14,362 nt of DNA from Chryseobacterium gleum (GTDB lineage Bacteria; Bacteroidota; Bacteroidia; Flavobacteriales_D; Crocinitomicaceae): the NCBI GenBank assembly GCA_943326825.2, contig CALPUT020000028.1, positions 1 through 14,362 of the forward strand, in the 5' to 3' direction. This document shows, in pieces, positions 7,988 to 14,230 of this stretch (the stretch's first letter is position 1; each line of letters opens with the position of its first letter). Under the pieces are notes generated by a model that made no database searches, had not been told where the DNA came from, and saw only the letters and a program-made list of their open reading frames with translations. Made by a program: the position numbers and the translations under genes.

Positions 7988-9606
7988 TGAGAAAAATAAA
8001 TTTCATTTGTTTTTTGTTTATTTCACTTAATTTAGGTGCACAGACCCTAAGTGAGGCGAATGAATATTTTGATAAATATGAGTACAAAAAAGCTGCTCAA
8101 TTATTTTCAGAATGTGCAAATAAAAAGCATCTTTCTATAGAAAATTATAAAAGACTAGCTTATTCATACTTTACAATAAGTGAATTCGAATTAAGTTACC
8201 CCTTGACTGATTCGTTAACTAAATTAAAAACGATTGAGCCATATTTTATTTACATGCATGGAATAGCTAGTTTATACAAAGGCAATTATGCTCAAGCTAA
8301 AGAATTATTTAGTTTGTATAAAATTAGAGACGATAAATTTGATGTAGATCTATTGATTCATTCTTGTGATTCTATTCCTTTATGGAAACCAATTGACTTT
8401 AAAGAAAATAAGCTGTTTCAACACAATGGGAAAAAAGCTGATTTATCAGGACAAAAAATAATGAATGGTTTTTTTATCTTTCAAGAAGAAGGAAAAGATA
8501 GTCTTGGAATGACTGTTTTGCAAGAACAAGTAGACGCATCTGAATTGTTGACTTCAAAACCATTTTATGTAACAAATAATGAAGTAAGAGAGATTAAAAT
8601 CCAGAGTACATTTGAAAGTATTACGTTAACTTCTCTTGCTAATTTCCCAAAAACGAATGATGTAATAGTAACAATTGCTGATTTATTGTCTTCCGATGAA
8701 GTAAAACGTGCGCCACATTTGTACTTTGCGAAGTTAGATACAATTAATAATTTATTGACTGAGATTCAACCATGGATTTATTCAGGTTTTGAAGATTCTA
8801 CAGCTTGTGCTCATGCAACAATTAATGAATCTGGAAATAAAATCGTTTTTACTAAAATGGGCAAGAATACTAAATCAGCAGATTTATATATATCAGTTTT
8901 GGAAAATGGGAATTGGTTAAAACCGGTTTCTATAATTTCTTTAAATACAATTGACGATGATATGTATCCTTTATTTTCAGGTGATTCATTATTGACTTTT
9001 TCATCAAATGGTAGAGCTGGATACGGAGCGTTAGATATATATAGAACTTCATTTGATGGTTTAACATTTTCAGGGGTTACTCATTATTCTGAGCCGATCA
9101 ATAGTTTTGCGGCTGATTTCAATTTTACATATATTGAAAAAGAAACAGGAATCTATTCTTCTAATAAAAATGGTGGAATTGGAGATGATGATGTTTATGA
9201 AATAACATTTAAACCTTCTGTAATAAATCCTGAAAAAGAAACTTTCGAGCGTTTTGTAAAAAAATGGGTTGATCAAAAAGTGTATTTCGATTATGCGAAG
9301 TTTAGTTTGAAGAAGGATATTTATCAATTAGATAGCTTAGTTACTTTTTTGAAAGAGAATCCAACTTGTAAAATTATTATTGAAGCACATACTGATAGTA
9401 GAGGAGAAACTTTATATAATTTATATCTTTCTGATTTTAGAGCTAAAAACATTAAGGCAGAATTAGTGGATAGAGGTATTTCTGAAACTCAAATTTTAGT
9501 CGTACCTAAAGGTGAAACTGATCCTCAAGTAATTTGCAAAGCAGAATGCAATGAAACTGAGCATGCGCTAAATCGAGTTGCAATAATTAAATTAAAACTG
9601 CCTTAG
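7987..9606 (+). CDS. OmpA-family peptidoglycan-binding protein with TPR and PD40 regions (PorE-like)
   Basis: Exported periplasmic anchor protein, 539 residues. The signal peptide probably ends at LGA18 before Gln19. Residues about 20-130 look like TPR-type helices (EANEYFDKYEYKKAAQLF). Residues about 130-405 look like a beta-propeller, with clear PD40 motifs near 323-345 (MYPLFSGDSLLTFSSNG, then DIY) and 393-405. Residues about 425-539 are an OmpA C-terminal domain: the HTDSRG loop has Asp470 and LSDFRA has Arg485, the spacing of the two residues that bind diaminopimelate in OmpA. It therefore should grip peptidoglycan. The layout resembles PorE of Porphyromonas gingivalis, which works with PorP, but only about 28 residues separate the propeller from the OmpA domain, so the carboxypeptidase-regulatory-like domain of PorE appears absent. 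Translation is probably coupled to the PorP/SprF gene (TAATG overlap). It likely anchors the barrel and its adhesins to the cell wall; this is inference. Confidence 0.88.
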   Translation: MRKINFICFLFISLNLGAQTLSEANEYFDKYEYKKAAQLFSECANKKHLSIENYKRLAYSYFTISEFELSYPLTDSLTKLKTIEPYFIYMHGIASLYKGNYAQAKELFSLYKIRDDKFDVDLLIHSCDSIPLWKPIDFKENKLFQHNGKKADLSGQKIMNGFFIFQEEGKDSLGMTVLQEQVDASELLTSKPFYVTNNEVREIKIQSTFESITLTSLANFPKTNDVIVTIADLLSSDEVKRAPHLYFAKLDTINNLLTEIQPWIYSGFEDSTACAHATINESGNKIVFTKMGKNTKSADLYISVLENGNWLKPVSIISLNTIDDDMYPLFSGDSLLTFSSNGRAGYGALDIYRTSFDGLTFSGVTHYSEPINSFAADFNFTYIEKETGIYSSNKNGGIGDDDVYEITFKPSVINPEKETFERFVKKWVDQKVYFDYAKFSLKKDIYQLDSLVTFLKENPTCKIIIEAHTDSRGETLYNLYLSDFRAKNIKAELVDRGISETQILVVPKGETDPQVICKAECNETEHALNRVAIIKLKLP

Positions 9607-9617
9607 ACATTTGTAAA

Positions 9618-9661
9618 TAATCAAATTGAGCTCATTCTCTATGGATGAGCTTTTTTGATTA
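9618..9661. terminator. Bidirectional rho-independent-type terminator between convergent genes
   Basis: A two-part hairpin sits in the 62-nt gap between convergent genes. The outer stem pairs TAATCAAA (9618-9625) with TTTGATTA (9654-9661). After a small internal loop, the inner stem pairs AGCTCAT (9629-9635) with ATGAGCT (9645-9651) around a 9-nt loop. A run of six T follows the inner stem on the plus strand. The symmetry suits both the adhesin operon and the minus-strand gene. Confidence 0.82.
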
Positions 9662-9668
9662 GCAATAA

Positions 9669-10316
9669 TTATTTTTGACTAGGATATATTACTTGGTAAC
9701 CTTGAGGAATTATTAGTGAAAATACCTCTTCTGGATTTTCAACTTTATATTTGTAATTGGAAGCTTTATATTCCATTTTAACATTGTCTGCTATTGTTGA
9801 GAAGTATAATGGGAAACCAGGTATGCTTGGATTCATTATCATCTGATTGCTCTCATCCAATTTGATTTCGTCAGTATACCAATAGGTAGTTTCAGTATTT
9901 CCTTGGCTAAGAACAGCTTTTTTACAATTAAAACCAAGAATGACACTTTTATCAGCTAAAAATCTAACTTTTATTGAAGTGTCATTTGCTTTTGTATTGT
10001 AAACTAGATCTTTTTCAAAAAGTTGAACAGCATAACTTCCTTTAGGGTTTGAAGTTAATGATAATCCAATTTTCTTCTTTTGATCTACTATTATGGAATT
10101 AGTATTACTTGTTCCCATGACAAAATTCAATCGAGATTGATATTTAGTAAAATATAATTCCATTTTACTATCGAACATTAATCCTGTTTTCTGTAATGTT
10201 TCAACAGATGAATCTTGAGGAGCTACAATAATTGAATATTGAAAATAACCTTCTGTTAACTGGCAATAACTTAATGAACTAAACGAAAGGAATGCGATAA
10301 ATAGAATTTTTTTCAT
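9669..10316 (-). CDS. Exported protein resembling GLPGLI/DUF4412-type Bacteroidota proteins
   Basis: Secreted or periplasmic protein of 215 residues and unknown function. The N-terminus is a clear signal peptide (KK, then a Phe/Leu/Ser-rich core) with likely cleavage after Ser-Tyr-Cys18, before Gln19. A Cys is present at that point but Tyr before it does not fit a lipobox, so I do not call it a lipoprotein. The mature part looks like a single beta-rich domain: an opening GYFQYSI strand, a VILGFNCKKA strand with one Cys, a TYWYTDEI strand, then a NPSIPGFPLYF turn. This order (GYFQY, LGxxCKKA, WYTxEI, PGxP) resembles GLPGLI and DUF4412 families, though the literal GLPGLI motif is missing. It stands alone, convergent with the adhesin operon and divergent from the bactofilin gene, so context gives no role. 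Start at 10316 gives the signal peptide directly. Confidence 0.7.
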   Translation of the reverse strand: MKKILFIAFLSFSSLSYCQLTEGYFQYSIIVAPQDSSVETLQKTGLMFDSKMELYFTKYQSRLNFVMGTSNTNSIIVDQKKKIGLSLTSNPKGSYAVQLFEKDLVYNTKANDTSIKVRFLADKSVILGFNCKKAVLSQGNTETTYWYTDEIKLDESNQMIMNPSIPGFPLYFSTIADNVKMEYKASNYKYKVENPEEVFSLIIPQGYQVIYPSQK

Positions 10317-10456
10317 GTTTTTATAAAAAGTAAACGAATTTACGACTTTTAATTTAGAAGATTAACTATTAAAAAAAAATGTAACATCATTTCGTTTTTT
10401 CCGTAATTAATTGAATCAGTTTATTAATGTTGATTTACAAGTTAAATTCAGAGAAT
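10317..10456. other. Divergent intergenic region, no firm promoter recognised
   Basis: AT-rich 140-nt gap between the minus-strand exported protein gene and the bactofilin gene. It must hold promoters for both directions, but no full TTTG/TAnnTTTG pair is present. It contains a run of nine A (10371-10379) and a TAAATTCG on the minus strand (10342-10335), one base off the usual -7 box, with no matching -33 element. Confidence 0.45.
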
Positions 10457-10888
10457 ATGCTTAAAAGGAAGGAAAAAATACAATTTGAAAGTCCAGATAG
10501 ATTAAATAGAATTGTTGAAGGAACAAAAATAGTTGGGGATTTAATAACGGATTCCAACTTAAGGATTGATGGTGAAATAAAAGGAAATGTTGTATCTCGA
10601 TCCAAGGTGGTAATAGGAGAATCAGGAGTTGTTCATGGCGATGTTTCTTGCGTTGAAGCTGATGTTGAAGGAAATGTTACAGGTAAATTAGAAATCGAAG
10701 ATTTATTAGTCTTAAGAGAAAAATCAAAAATTGTTGGAGATATAATGACTTCAAAACTTCAAATAGAAGAGGGTGCAATTTTTGTCGGATCTTGTAAAAT
10801 GGCTGGACACGCTGTAAATAATAATGCATCTAATAAATCAACAATTACTTCAAAAAAAGCAGAAGAAAAAGATGATTTGGTGTATTGA
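10457..10888 (+). CDS. Bactofilin (polymer-forming cytoskeletal protein)
   Basis: Cytoplasmic, filament-forming scaffold protein of 143 residues from this start. A short charged head (LKRKEK) precedes a compact core of right-handed beta-helix turns with the typical repeat of a Gly followed by alternating hydrophobics: KIVGDLITDSNLRIDGEIKG, then KVVIGESGVVHGDV, ADVEGNVTGKLEIEDLLVL, KIVGDIMTSKLQIEEGAIFV. A polar tail (NNNASNKS, then KKAEEKDD) is likely disordered. An in-frame ATG at 10427 would add ten residues (IYKLNSEN-like) that do not resemble bactofilin N-termini; I chose 10457, which has a purine-rich AGAGAA just upstream. Bactofilins organise cell-wall enzymes and other complexes at defined cell sites. 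It is followed after 76 nt by ATP-synthase-associated membrane genes, a gene order I recall as common in Flavobacteriia, but a functional tie is unproven. Confidence 0.9.
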   Translation: MLKRKEKIQFESPDRLNRIVEGTKIVGDLITDSNLRIDGEIKGNVVSRSKVVIGESGVVHGDVSCVEADVEGNVTGKLEIEDLLVLREKSKIVGDIMTSKLQIEEGAIFVGSCKMAGHAVNNNASNKSTITSKKAEEKDDLVY

Positions 10889-10964
10889 AATTGTCGCTAA
10901 ATTCGGAGTAGATAGCTAACTTCAATGATTTTTTTCAAAATAGTTACATTAAACATTAAATTCA

Positions 10965-11189
10965 ATGGCTAAAAATAATAAAACATCCAAATTTATTCGC
11001 TTTTCAGCAATGGGATTTCAAATGGCTGGCACAATAGCCTTTTTTACTTGGTTAGGGACTTATTTGGATAAAAGATATCCTGGAAAAACTCCTTGGTGGA
11101 CAATTGGATTATCTTTGTTTGGTGTAACAGCTGCTTTAGTGCTAGCAATTCGTGATGTAATTAACATGAGTAAAGAAAGTGATGACTAA
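10965..11189 (+). CDS. AtpZ/AtpI-family ATP synthase-associated membrane protein
   Basis: Small inner-membrane protein of 74 residues with two predicted helices, about 11-34 (FSAMGFQMAGTIAFFTWLG) and 44-62. The loop between them reads LDKRYPGKTPWW, which matches the family pattern of Gly, then LDKR, then Pro-Trp before a Gly-rich second helix. Members of this family lie just ahead of F1Fo ATP synthase operons and are thought to act with AtpI in Mg2+ or Ca2+ handling or in assembly of the c ring. That role is family knowledge, not visible here. The next gene starts inside its last codons (8-nt overlap), so the two are likely translated as a coupled pair. The ATP synthase genes follow, but behind a hairpin and their own promoter. 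Confidence 0.88.
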   Translation: MAKNNKTSKFIRFSAMGFQMAGTIAFFTWLGTYLDKRYPGKTPWWTIGLSLFGVTAALVLAIRDVINMSKESDD

Positions 11190-11556
11190 AAAATATTCAA
11201 TTTTGTTTCTTGTAATTTCAATCTTTGTAATTGGAATTGATTTATTGTTTAGTAAATTCTTTTTATCTATAATACCTTTTCGACCTCTCATTGGTTTAGA
11301 TTTAGCTGTGTTTTTTATTTTTGTTGTAGCTACAATTATTATTGGACCTGGTTTAGAAAAAGAACCAAAGAATTTTGTCGGACGTTTTTTAGTTTTAACA
11401 ACAGTTCAAATGCTTTCGGTATTAGCAATTTTTGCAGCAATCGTTTATGTTAAATTTCCTAATTTACAAACAGTTGTTCTTCATACTTTAGTAGTATTTG
11501 TTTTATTAATGATTATTCAGTCAATTTTGCTTCTTAGATTTATAAATTCTAAATGA
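11182..11556 (+). CDS. Four-helix membrane protein in the AtpI position (possibly DUF6168)
   Basis: Inner-membrane protein of 124 residues with four predicted hydrophobic helices, about 6-31, 36-57, 67-90 and 97-118, the count and size of AtpI. Sequence motifs are weak: a Pro-rich first loop (PFRPLIG), a GPGLEKEPKN loop and a GRFLVLTT helix start. From memory of gene order in Flavobacteriia, a DUF6168 protein usually sits here between AtpZ and AtpB; I consider that the likely family but cannot prove it. The ATG at 11182 is preferred to the GTG one codon earlier; it gives an 8-nt overlap (ATGACTAA) with the AtpZ-like gene. It may assist ATP synthase assembly by position alone. The stop codon lies within the arm of a hairpin. 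Confidence 0.8.
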   Translation: MTKKYSILFLVISIFVIGIDLLFSKFFLSIIPFRPLIGLDLAVFFIFVVATIIIGPGLEKEPKNFVGRFLVLTTVQMLSVLAIFAAIVYVKFPNLQTVVLHTLVVFVLLMIIQSILLLRFINSK

Positions 11557-11583
11557 AATTGATAATTTATTCAATTTCATTTA
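11550..11583 (+). terminator. 13-bp perfect hairpin overlapping a stop codon, probable terminator
   Basis: TAAATGAAATTGA (11550-11562) pairs perfectly with TCAATTTCATTTA (11571-11583) around an 8-nt loop. The stem is AT-rich, includes the TGA stop (11554-11556) of the membrane protein gene, and is followed by an AT-rich stretch rather than a clean T run. It probably ends or weakens the upstream transcript before the atpB promoter. Confidence 0.6.
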
Positions 11584-11654
11584 TTATAATCAACCTTAAA
11601 GAAGTCTAACTTTCAATTATTTCTATCTAAAACTCATTTTATCTCATTTTTTTT

Positions 11655-11685
11655 ATTGTATATAAACAAAGATTCCCTACCTTTG
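11655..11685 (+). promoter_or_regulatory. Bacteroidota-type promoter of the ATP synthase operon
   Basis: A perfect -7 box TACCTTTG (11678-11685, consensus TAnnTTTG) lies 19 nt after a TTG (11656-11658) inside TTTTATTG, which serves as the -33 element. The spacing is normal for Bacteroidota. Transcription should begin a few bases after 11685, leaving a leader of about 30 nt before the atpB start at 11722. The site directly follows the hairpin at 11550-11583, so the ATP synthase operon can be expressed apart from the bactofilin/AtpZ genes. Confidence 0.78.
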
Positions 11686-11721
11686 CGCCAAAATTTGAAG
11701 ACTTACATTCGAAAAAATAGT

Positions 11722-12822
11722 ATGATGAATTTAAGAAATGCAGTAAAATCAATTGTTTTAACTTGTTTGACAGTTCTTACATTTAACTCAACTTTCGCTA
11801 ATAAAGAAGAAGTAAAAGAAAAGTTTAATGTTGGTGAAATGATTATGCACCACATTGGTGATGCTCACGAATGGCATATTATGGGTGGACATGAAAATTC
11901 AGTTTCTATCTATTTACCAGTAATTATAATGGATGGAGGATTAAAATTTTTTAATTCTAAGTCTTTATATCATGGTAAAGTAATGACTGTAACTGACGAA
12001 GCTGGAAAAGCAATTCATTATATTGTAGATGAAACAAATGGTTATGCAATGTTTCATGAAAAGATTTACAAATTAAATGTGAATGGTGAATTAAATTTTC
12101 ACAAAGGTCATCCAACTAACGCTAAACCTTTAGATTTATCAATTACTAAAAATACAATGTCTCTTTTGATAGGTTCAACATTGTTGATTTTAGTAATGTT
12201 GACAGTTGCTAAATATTACAAGAAAAATGGTTCTGTTGCTCCAAAAGGTTTGGCAAAATTCATTGAGCCATTAATCGTTTTTGTTCGTGATGAAGTTGCT
12301 TTAGCAAATATTGGAGAACATAAATACAAAAAATTTACTCCCTTTTTATTGACTATTTTCTTCTTTATATTAATAAACAATATTTTAGGTTTGATTCCAA
12401 TTTTCCCTGGAGGAGCTAATTTAACAGGTAATATTGCTGTAACATTGGTTTTAGCTGTTGCCTCTTTATTTGCGACTGTTTTTTCAGGAAATAAAAATTA
12501 TTGGAAACATATTTTTGCTACTCCTGGTGTGCCAGTTCCTTTATTGATCATTATGATTCCAATCGAAATCGTAGGTATTTTTACTAAACCATTTGCATTG
12601 ATGGTACGTTTATTTGCGAACATGACAGCGGGGCATATTATTATTTTGGCTTTGATTTCTATTATTTTTATTAATGAAAATTGGACATGGGGATTCTTAT
12701 CAGTGCCTATGGCTTTGTTTATTTCTGTATTAGAAATTTTGGTTGCTTTTTTACAAGCATATTTATTCGCGATGTTAACTTCGTTGTTCATTAGTGCAGC
12801 GGTAGAAGAACATCATCATTAA
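11722..12822 (+). CDS. atpB: F1Fo ATP synthase subunit a, with signal peptide and periplasmic N-terminal segment
   Basis: Proton half-channel subunit of the membrane Fo sector, 366 residues. Residues 1-26 form a signal peptide (Arg5, Lys9, hydrophobic core, TFA26 end). About 110 residues of periplasmic segment follow, opening with FNVGEMIMHHIGDAHEWHIM, then the transmembrane helices. The essential Arg296 lies in MVRLFAN (E. coli Arg210). His305 replaces E. coli Glu219 in the AGH motif, and Glu338, seven residues before Gln345 (E. coli Gln252), replaces His245: the known reciprocal swap, so the proton path is intact. The tail ends EEHHH. An in-frame ATG at 11656 would add 22 residues, but it overlaps the -33 element and precedes the -7 box, so it would not be transcribed from this promoter; 11722 (or 11725) gives a proper signal peptide. 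The long N-terminus is usual in Bacteroidota and makes it longer than E. coli subunit a. Confidence 0.94.
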   Translation: MMNLRNAVKSIVLTCLTVLTFNSTFANKEEVKEKFNVGEMIMHHIGDAHEWHIMGGHENSVSIYLPVIIMDGGLKFFNSKSLYHGKVMTVTDEAGKAIHYIVDETNGYAMFHEKIYKLNVNGELNFHKGHPTNAKPLDLSITKNTMSLLIGSTLLILVMLTVAKYYKKNGSVAPKGLAKFIEPLIVFVRDEVALANIGEHKYKKFTPFLLTIFFFILINNILGLIPIFPGGANLTGNIAVTLVLAVASLFATVFSGNKNYWKHIFATPGVPVPLLIIMIPIEIVGIFTKPFALMVRLFANMTAGHIIILALISIIFINENWTWGFLSVPMALFISVLEILVAFLQAYLFAMLTSLFISAAVEEHHH

Positions 12823-12855
12823 TTAGTATTTTTTTAATTTAATATATATATAGTT
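12823..12855 (+). promoter_or_regulatory. AT-only leader ahead of atpE, possible translation enhancer
   Basis: The 33-nt spacer between atpB and atpE has only two G and no C (31 of 33 A/T), with T7 and a (TA)n tract. Unstructured AT-rich leaders favour initiation in Bacteroidota, which rarely use Shine-Dalgarno sites, and c is needed in about ten or more copies per complex. The role is inferred from composition only. Confidence 0.35.
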
Positions 12856-13080
12856 ATGTTCGGAAGTATTGCTGCAATTGGTGCTGGTATTGCTGTTTTA
12901 GGAGCAGGTTTAGGTATCGGTAAAATCGGTGGATCTGCTATGGATGCAATCGCACGTCAACCAGAAGCGTCTGGAAAAATTCAAACAGCTATGATTATTG
13001 CTGCAGCCTTGATCGAGGGTGTTGCATTATTCGGTGTTGTTGTTGGTTTACTTGGTCTTGAGACTGGAGTGGTGAAGTAA
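12856..13080 (+). CDS. atpE: F1Fo ATP synthase subunit c (proton-type)
   Basis: Rotor-ring subunit of Fo, 74 residues, a hairpin of two membrane helices. The first helix is Gly/Ala-rich (GAGIAVLGAGLGIGKIGG), the polar loop is ARQPEASGK with the canonical Arg34-Gln35-Pro36, and the second helix carries the ion-binding Glu54 (ALIEGVALFG). Na+-type rings have Gln at the GIG position of helix 1 and Ser after the Glu; here these are Ile21 and Gly55, so the ring should carry H+. Length is normal. It lies 33 nt after atpB behind an AT-only leader and is followed by a strong hairpin before atpF, an arrangement that could raise its yield over the one- or two-copy subunits. Confidence 0.97.
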   Translation: MFGSIAAIGAGIAVLGAGLGIGKIGGSAMDAIARQPEASGKIQTAMIIAAALIEGVALFGVVVGLLGLETGVVK

Positions 13081-13090
13081 TTCAAAACTT

Positions 13091-13125
13091 TAAACATGTT
13101 GTAACGGTTGGTTACAACATGTTTA
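13091..13125 (+). promoter_or_regulatory. 15-bp perfect hairpin between atpE and atpF
   Basis: TAAACATGTTGTAAC (13091-13105) pairs without mismatch to GTTACAACATGTTTA (13111-13125) around the 5-nt loop GGTTG. It lies 10 nt after the atpE stop and 28 nt before the atpF start. Only short T tracts follow, so it may act as a partial terminator or as an mRNA-stabilising 3' end that raises c over b, rather than a full stop. The following A-rich AAAATT repeats lead into the atpF start. Confidence 0.72.
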
Positions 13126-13153
13126 TTTAAAATTAAAATTAAATAAAAAAGAT

Positions 13154-13648
13154 ATGGGAATCGTTACACCAGACTTAGGTCTTATTTTTTGGACATCGAT
13201 TGTATTCATTTGTTTATTGTTTATCCTTACAAAATATGTTTGGAAACCAGTTTTAGGTGCAGTTAACAAACGTGAACAAAATATTACTGAAGCTTTAGAA
13301 TTAGCTGAAAAAACAAAAAAAGAAATGATTGCTTTACAAGCGTCAAATGAAAATTTGTTAAAAGAAGCAAGAGCTGAAAGAGATAACATTTTAAAAGACG
13401 CGAAAGAAATTTCAGTTAGTTTAGTTGAAGATGCTAAAAATGCAGCTAAAGTTGAAGCAGAAAAAATTATGATTTCAGCAAGAGAAACAATTAACAGTGA
13501 AAAAGCATCTGCTATTGCTGAATTGAAAAATCAAGTTGCTATTTTGTCAATTGAAATCGCTGAAAAAGTTGTTAGAGGTGAATTATCTTCAAATTCTAAA
13601 CAAAAAGATTTAGCTGAGAAATTAGCCGGTGACATTAACTTGAATTAA
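13154..13648 (+). CDS. atpF: F1Fo ATP synthase subunit b
   Basis: Peripheral stalk subunit of 164 residues that holds F1 still against the turning rotor. One N-terminal membrane helix spans about 8-27 (LIFWTSIVFICLLFILTKYV), preceded by the typical short periplasmic start (VTPDLG) and followed by the WKPVLGAVNKRE boundary motif. Residues about 38-145 form a long charged, Ala/Lys/Glu-rich coiled coil for dimerisation, and the tail (EIAEKVVRGEL) is the region that binds the delta subunit. Length matches the family. No paired b' gene is present, so the stalk should be a homodimer. It begins 28 nt after the atpE-atpF hairpin and ends 12 nt before atpH. Confidence 0.96.
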   Translation: MGIVTPDLGLIFWTSIVFICLLFILTKYVWKPVLGAVNKREQNITEALELAEKTKKEMIALQASNENLLKEARAERDNILKDAKEISVSLVEDAKNAAKVEAEKIMISARETINSEKASAIAELKNQVAILSIEIAEKVVRGELSSNSKQKDLAEKLAGDINLN

Positions 13649-13660
13649 TTTAGTGAAACG

Positions 13661-14194
13661 ATGAAAGGAACTAAAACAGCAAGTCGATACGCAACAGCTC
13701 TATTAGAAATTGCAATTGAGCAAAATAAATTAGAGCAAATAGCAGGAGACATGAATTATTTGCTTGAAGCGAATAATGAAACAGTTGATTTTCAATTGTT
13801 GATTAATAGTCCTGTTATCAATTCAGATAAAAAAATTGCTATTTTTAATGAAATATTTAGTCAATTTGAAGATGTAACTATGTCTTTCATCAAATTGATT
13901 ACTAAAAACAGAAGAGAGAGTTATTTACCAACAATTGCTCAATCTTTTGATAAACAAGTAAAAGAATTCAAAGGAATTGTTCCGATAACGATCATAACAG
14001 CAAGTCCATTGGATGCTTCAGTTAGAAGCACTATTCTTGCTAAAATTGAAGGTTCCGTAAAAGGTCAATTGGAAGTGAAAGAATTGATTGATGAATCACT
14101 AATTGGTGGTTTCATTGTTCGAATGGGAGATAAACAAATTGATGCTTCAGTTGCAAGCCAATTTAGTAATTTAAAGCAACGTTTAACAAGATAA
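13661..14194 (+). CDS. atpH: F1Fo ATP synthase subunit delta
   Basis: Soluble subunit of 177 residues (OSCP homologue) that joins the top of F1 to the b stalk in the cytoplasm. The N-terminal helical domain opens with ASRYATALLEIAIEQNKLEQ, the usual Arg-Tyr-Ala-x-Ala-Leu start, and continues with NSPVINSDKKIAIFNEIF. The C-terminal part has the family motif GGFIVRMGDKQIDASV followed by a final helix ending NLKQRL. Length is normal and no changes to key motifs were seen. It stands 12 nt after atpF and 36 nt before atpA, within the same operon. Confidence 0.97.
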   Translation: MKGTKTASRYATALLEIAIEQNKLEQIAGDMNYLLEANNETVDFQLLINSPVINSDKKIAIFNEIFSQFEDVTMSFIKLITKNRRESYLPTIAQSFDKQVKEFKGIVPITIITASPLDASVRSTILAKIEGSVKGQLEVKELIDESLIGGFIVRMGDKQIDASVASQFSNLKQRLTR

Positions 14195-14230
14195 TCCGAA
14201 TAAACGGAATCAGGTAAAACTTCATAACAC

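Noticed and set aside
10371..10379. Run of nine A in the divergent intergenic region as a phase-variation tract
   Set aside because: It lies outside any gene and is not placed within a recognisable promoter spacer; AT-rich genomes have such runs by chance.
10876..10905. TTTG-N18-TAAATTCG as a promoter for the AtpZ-like gene
   Set aside because: The -7 box has one mismatch and the spacer is slightly short; in such AT-rich sequence this can occur by chance, so it is not listed as a feature.
11179..11181. GTG start for the four-helix membrane protein
   Set aside because: An ATG immediately follows at 11182 and gives the normal overlap with the preceding gene; the GTG adds only one residue.
11656..11721. 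Extra 22 N-terminal codons for atpB starting at 11656
   Set aside because: They overlap a strong promoter (TTG-N19-TACCTTTG) and would hide the signal peptide; the start at 11722 explains both signals.
14195..14210. TCCG/CGGA hairpin between atpH and atpA
   Set aside because: The stem is only 4 bp and has no T run; not supportable as a terminator or regulator.
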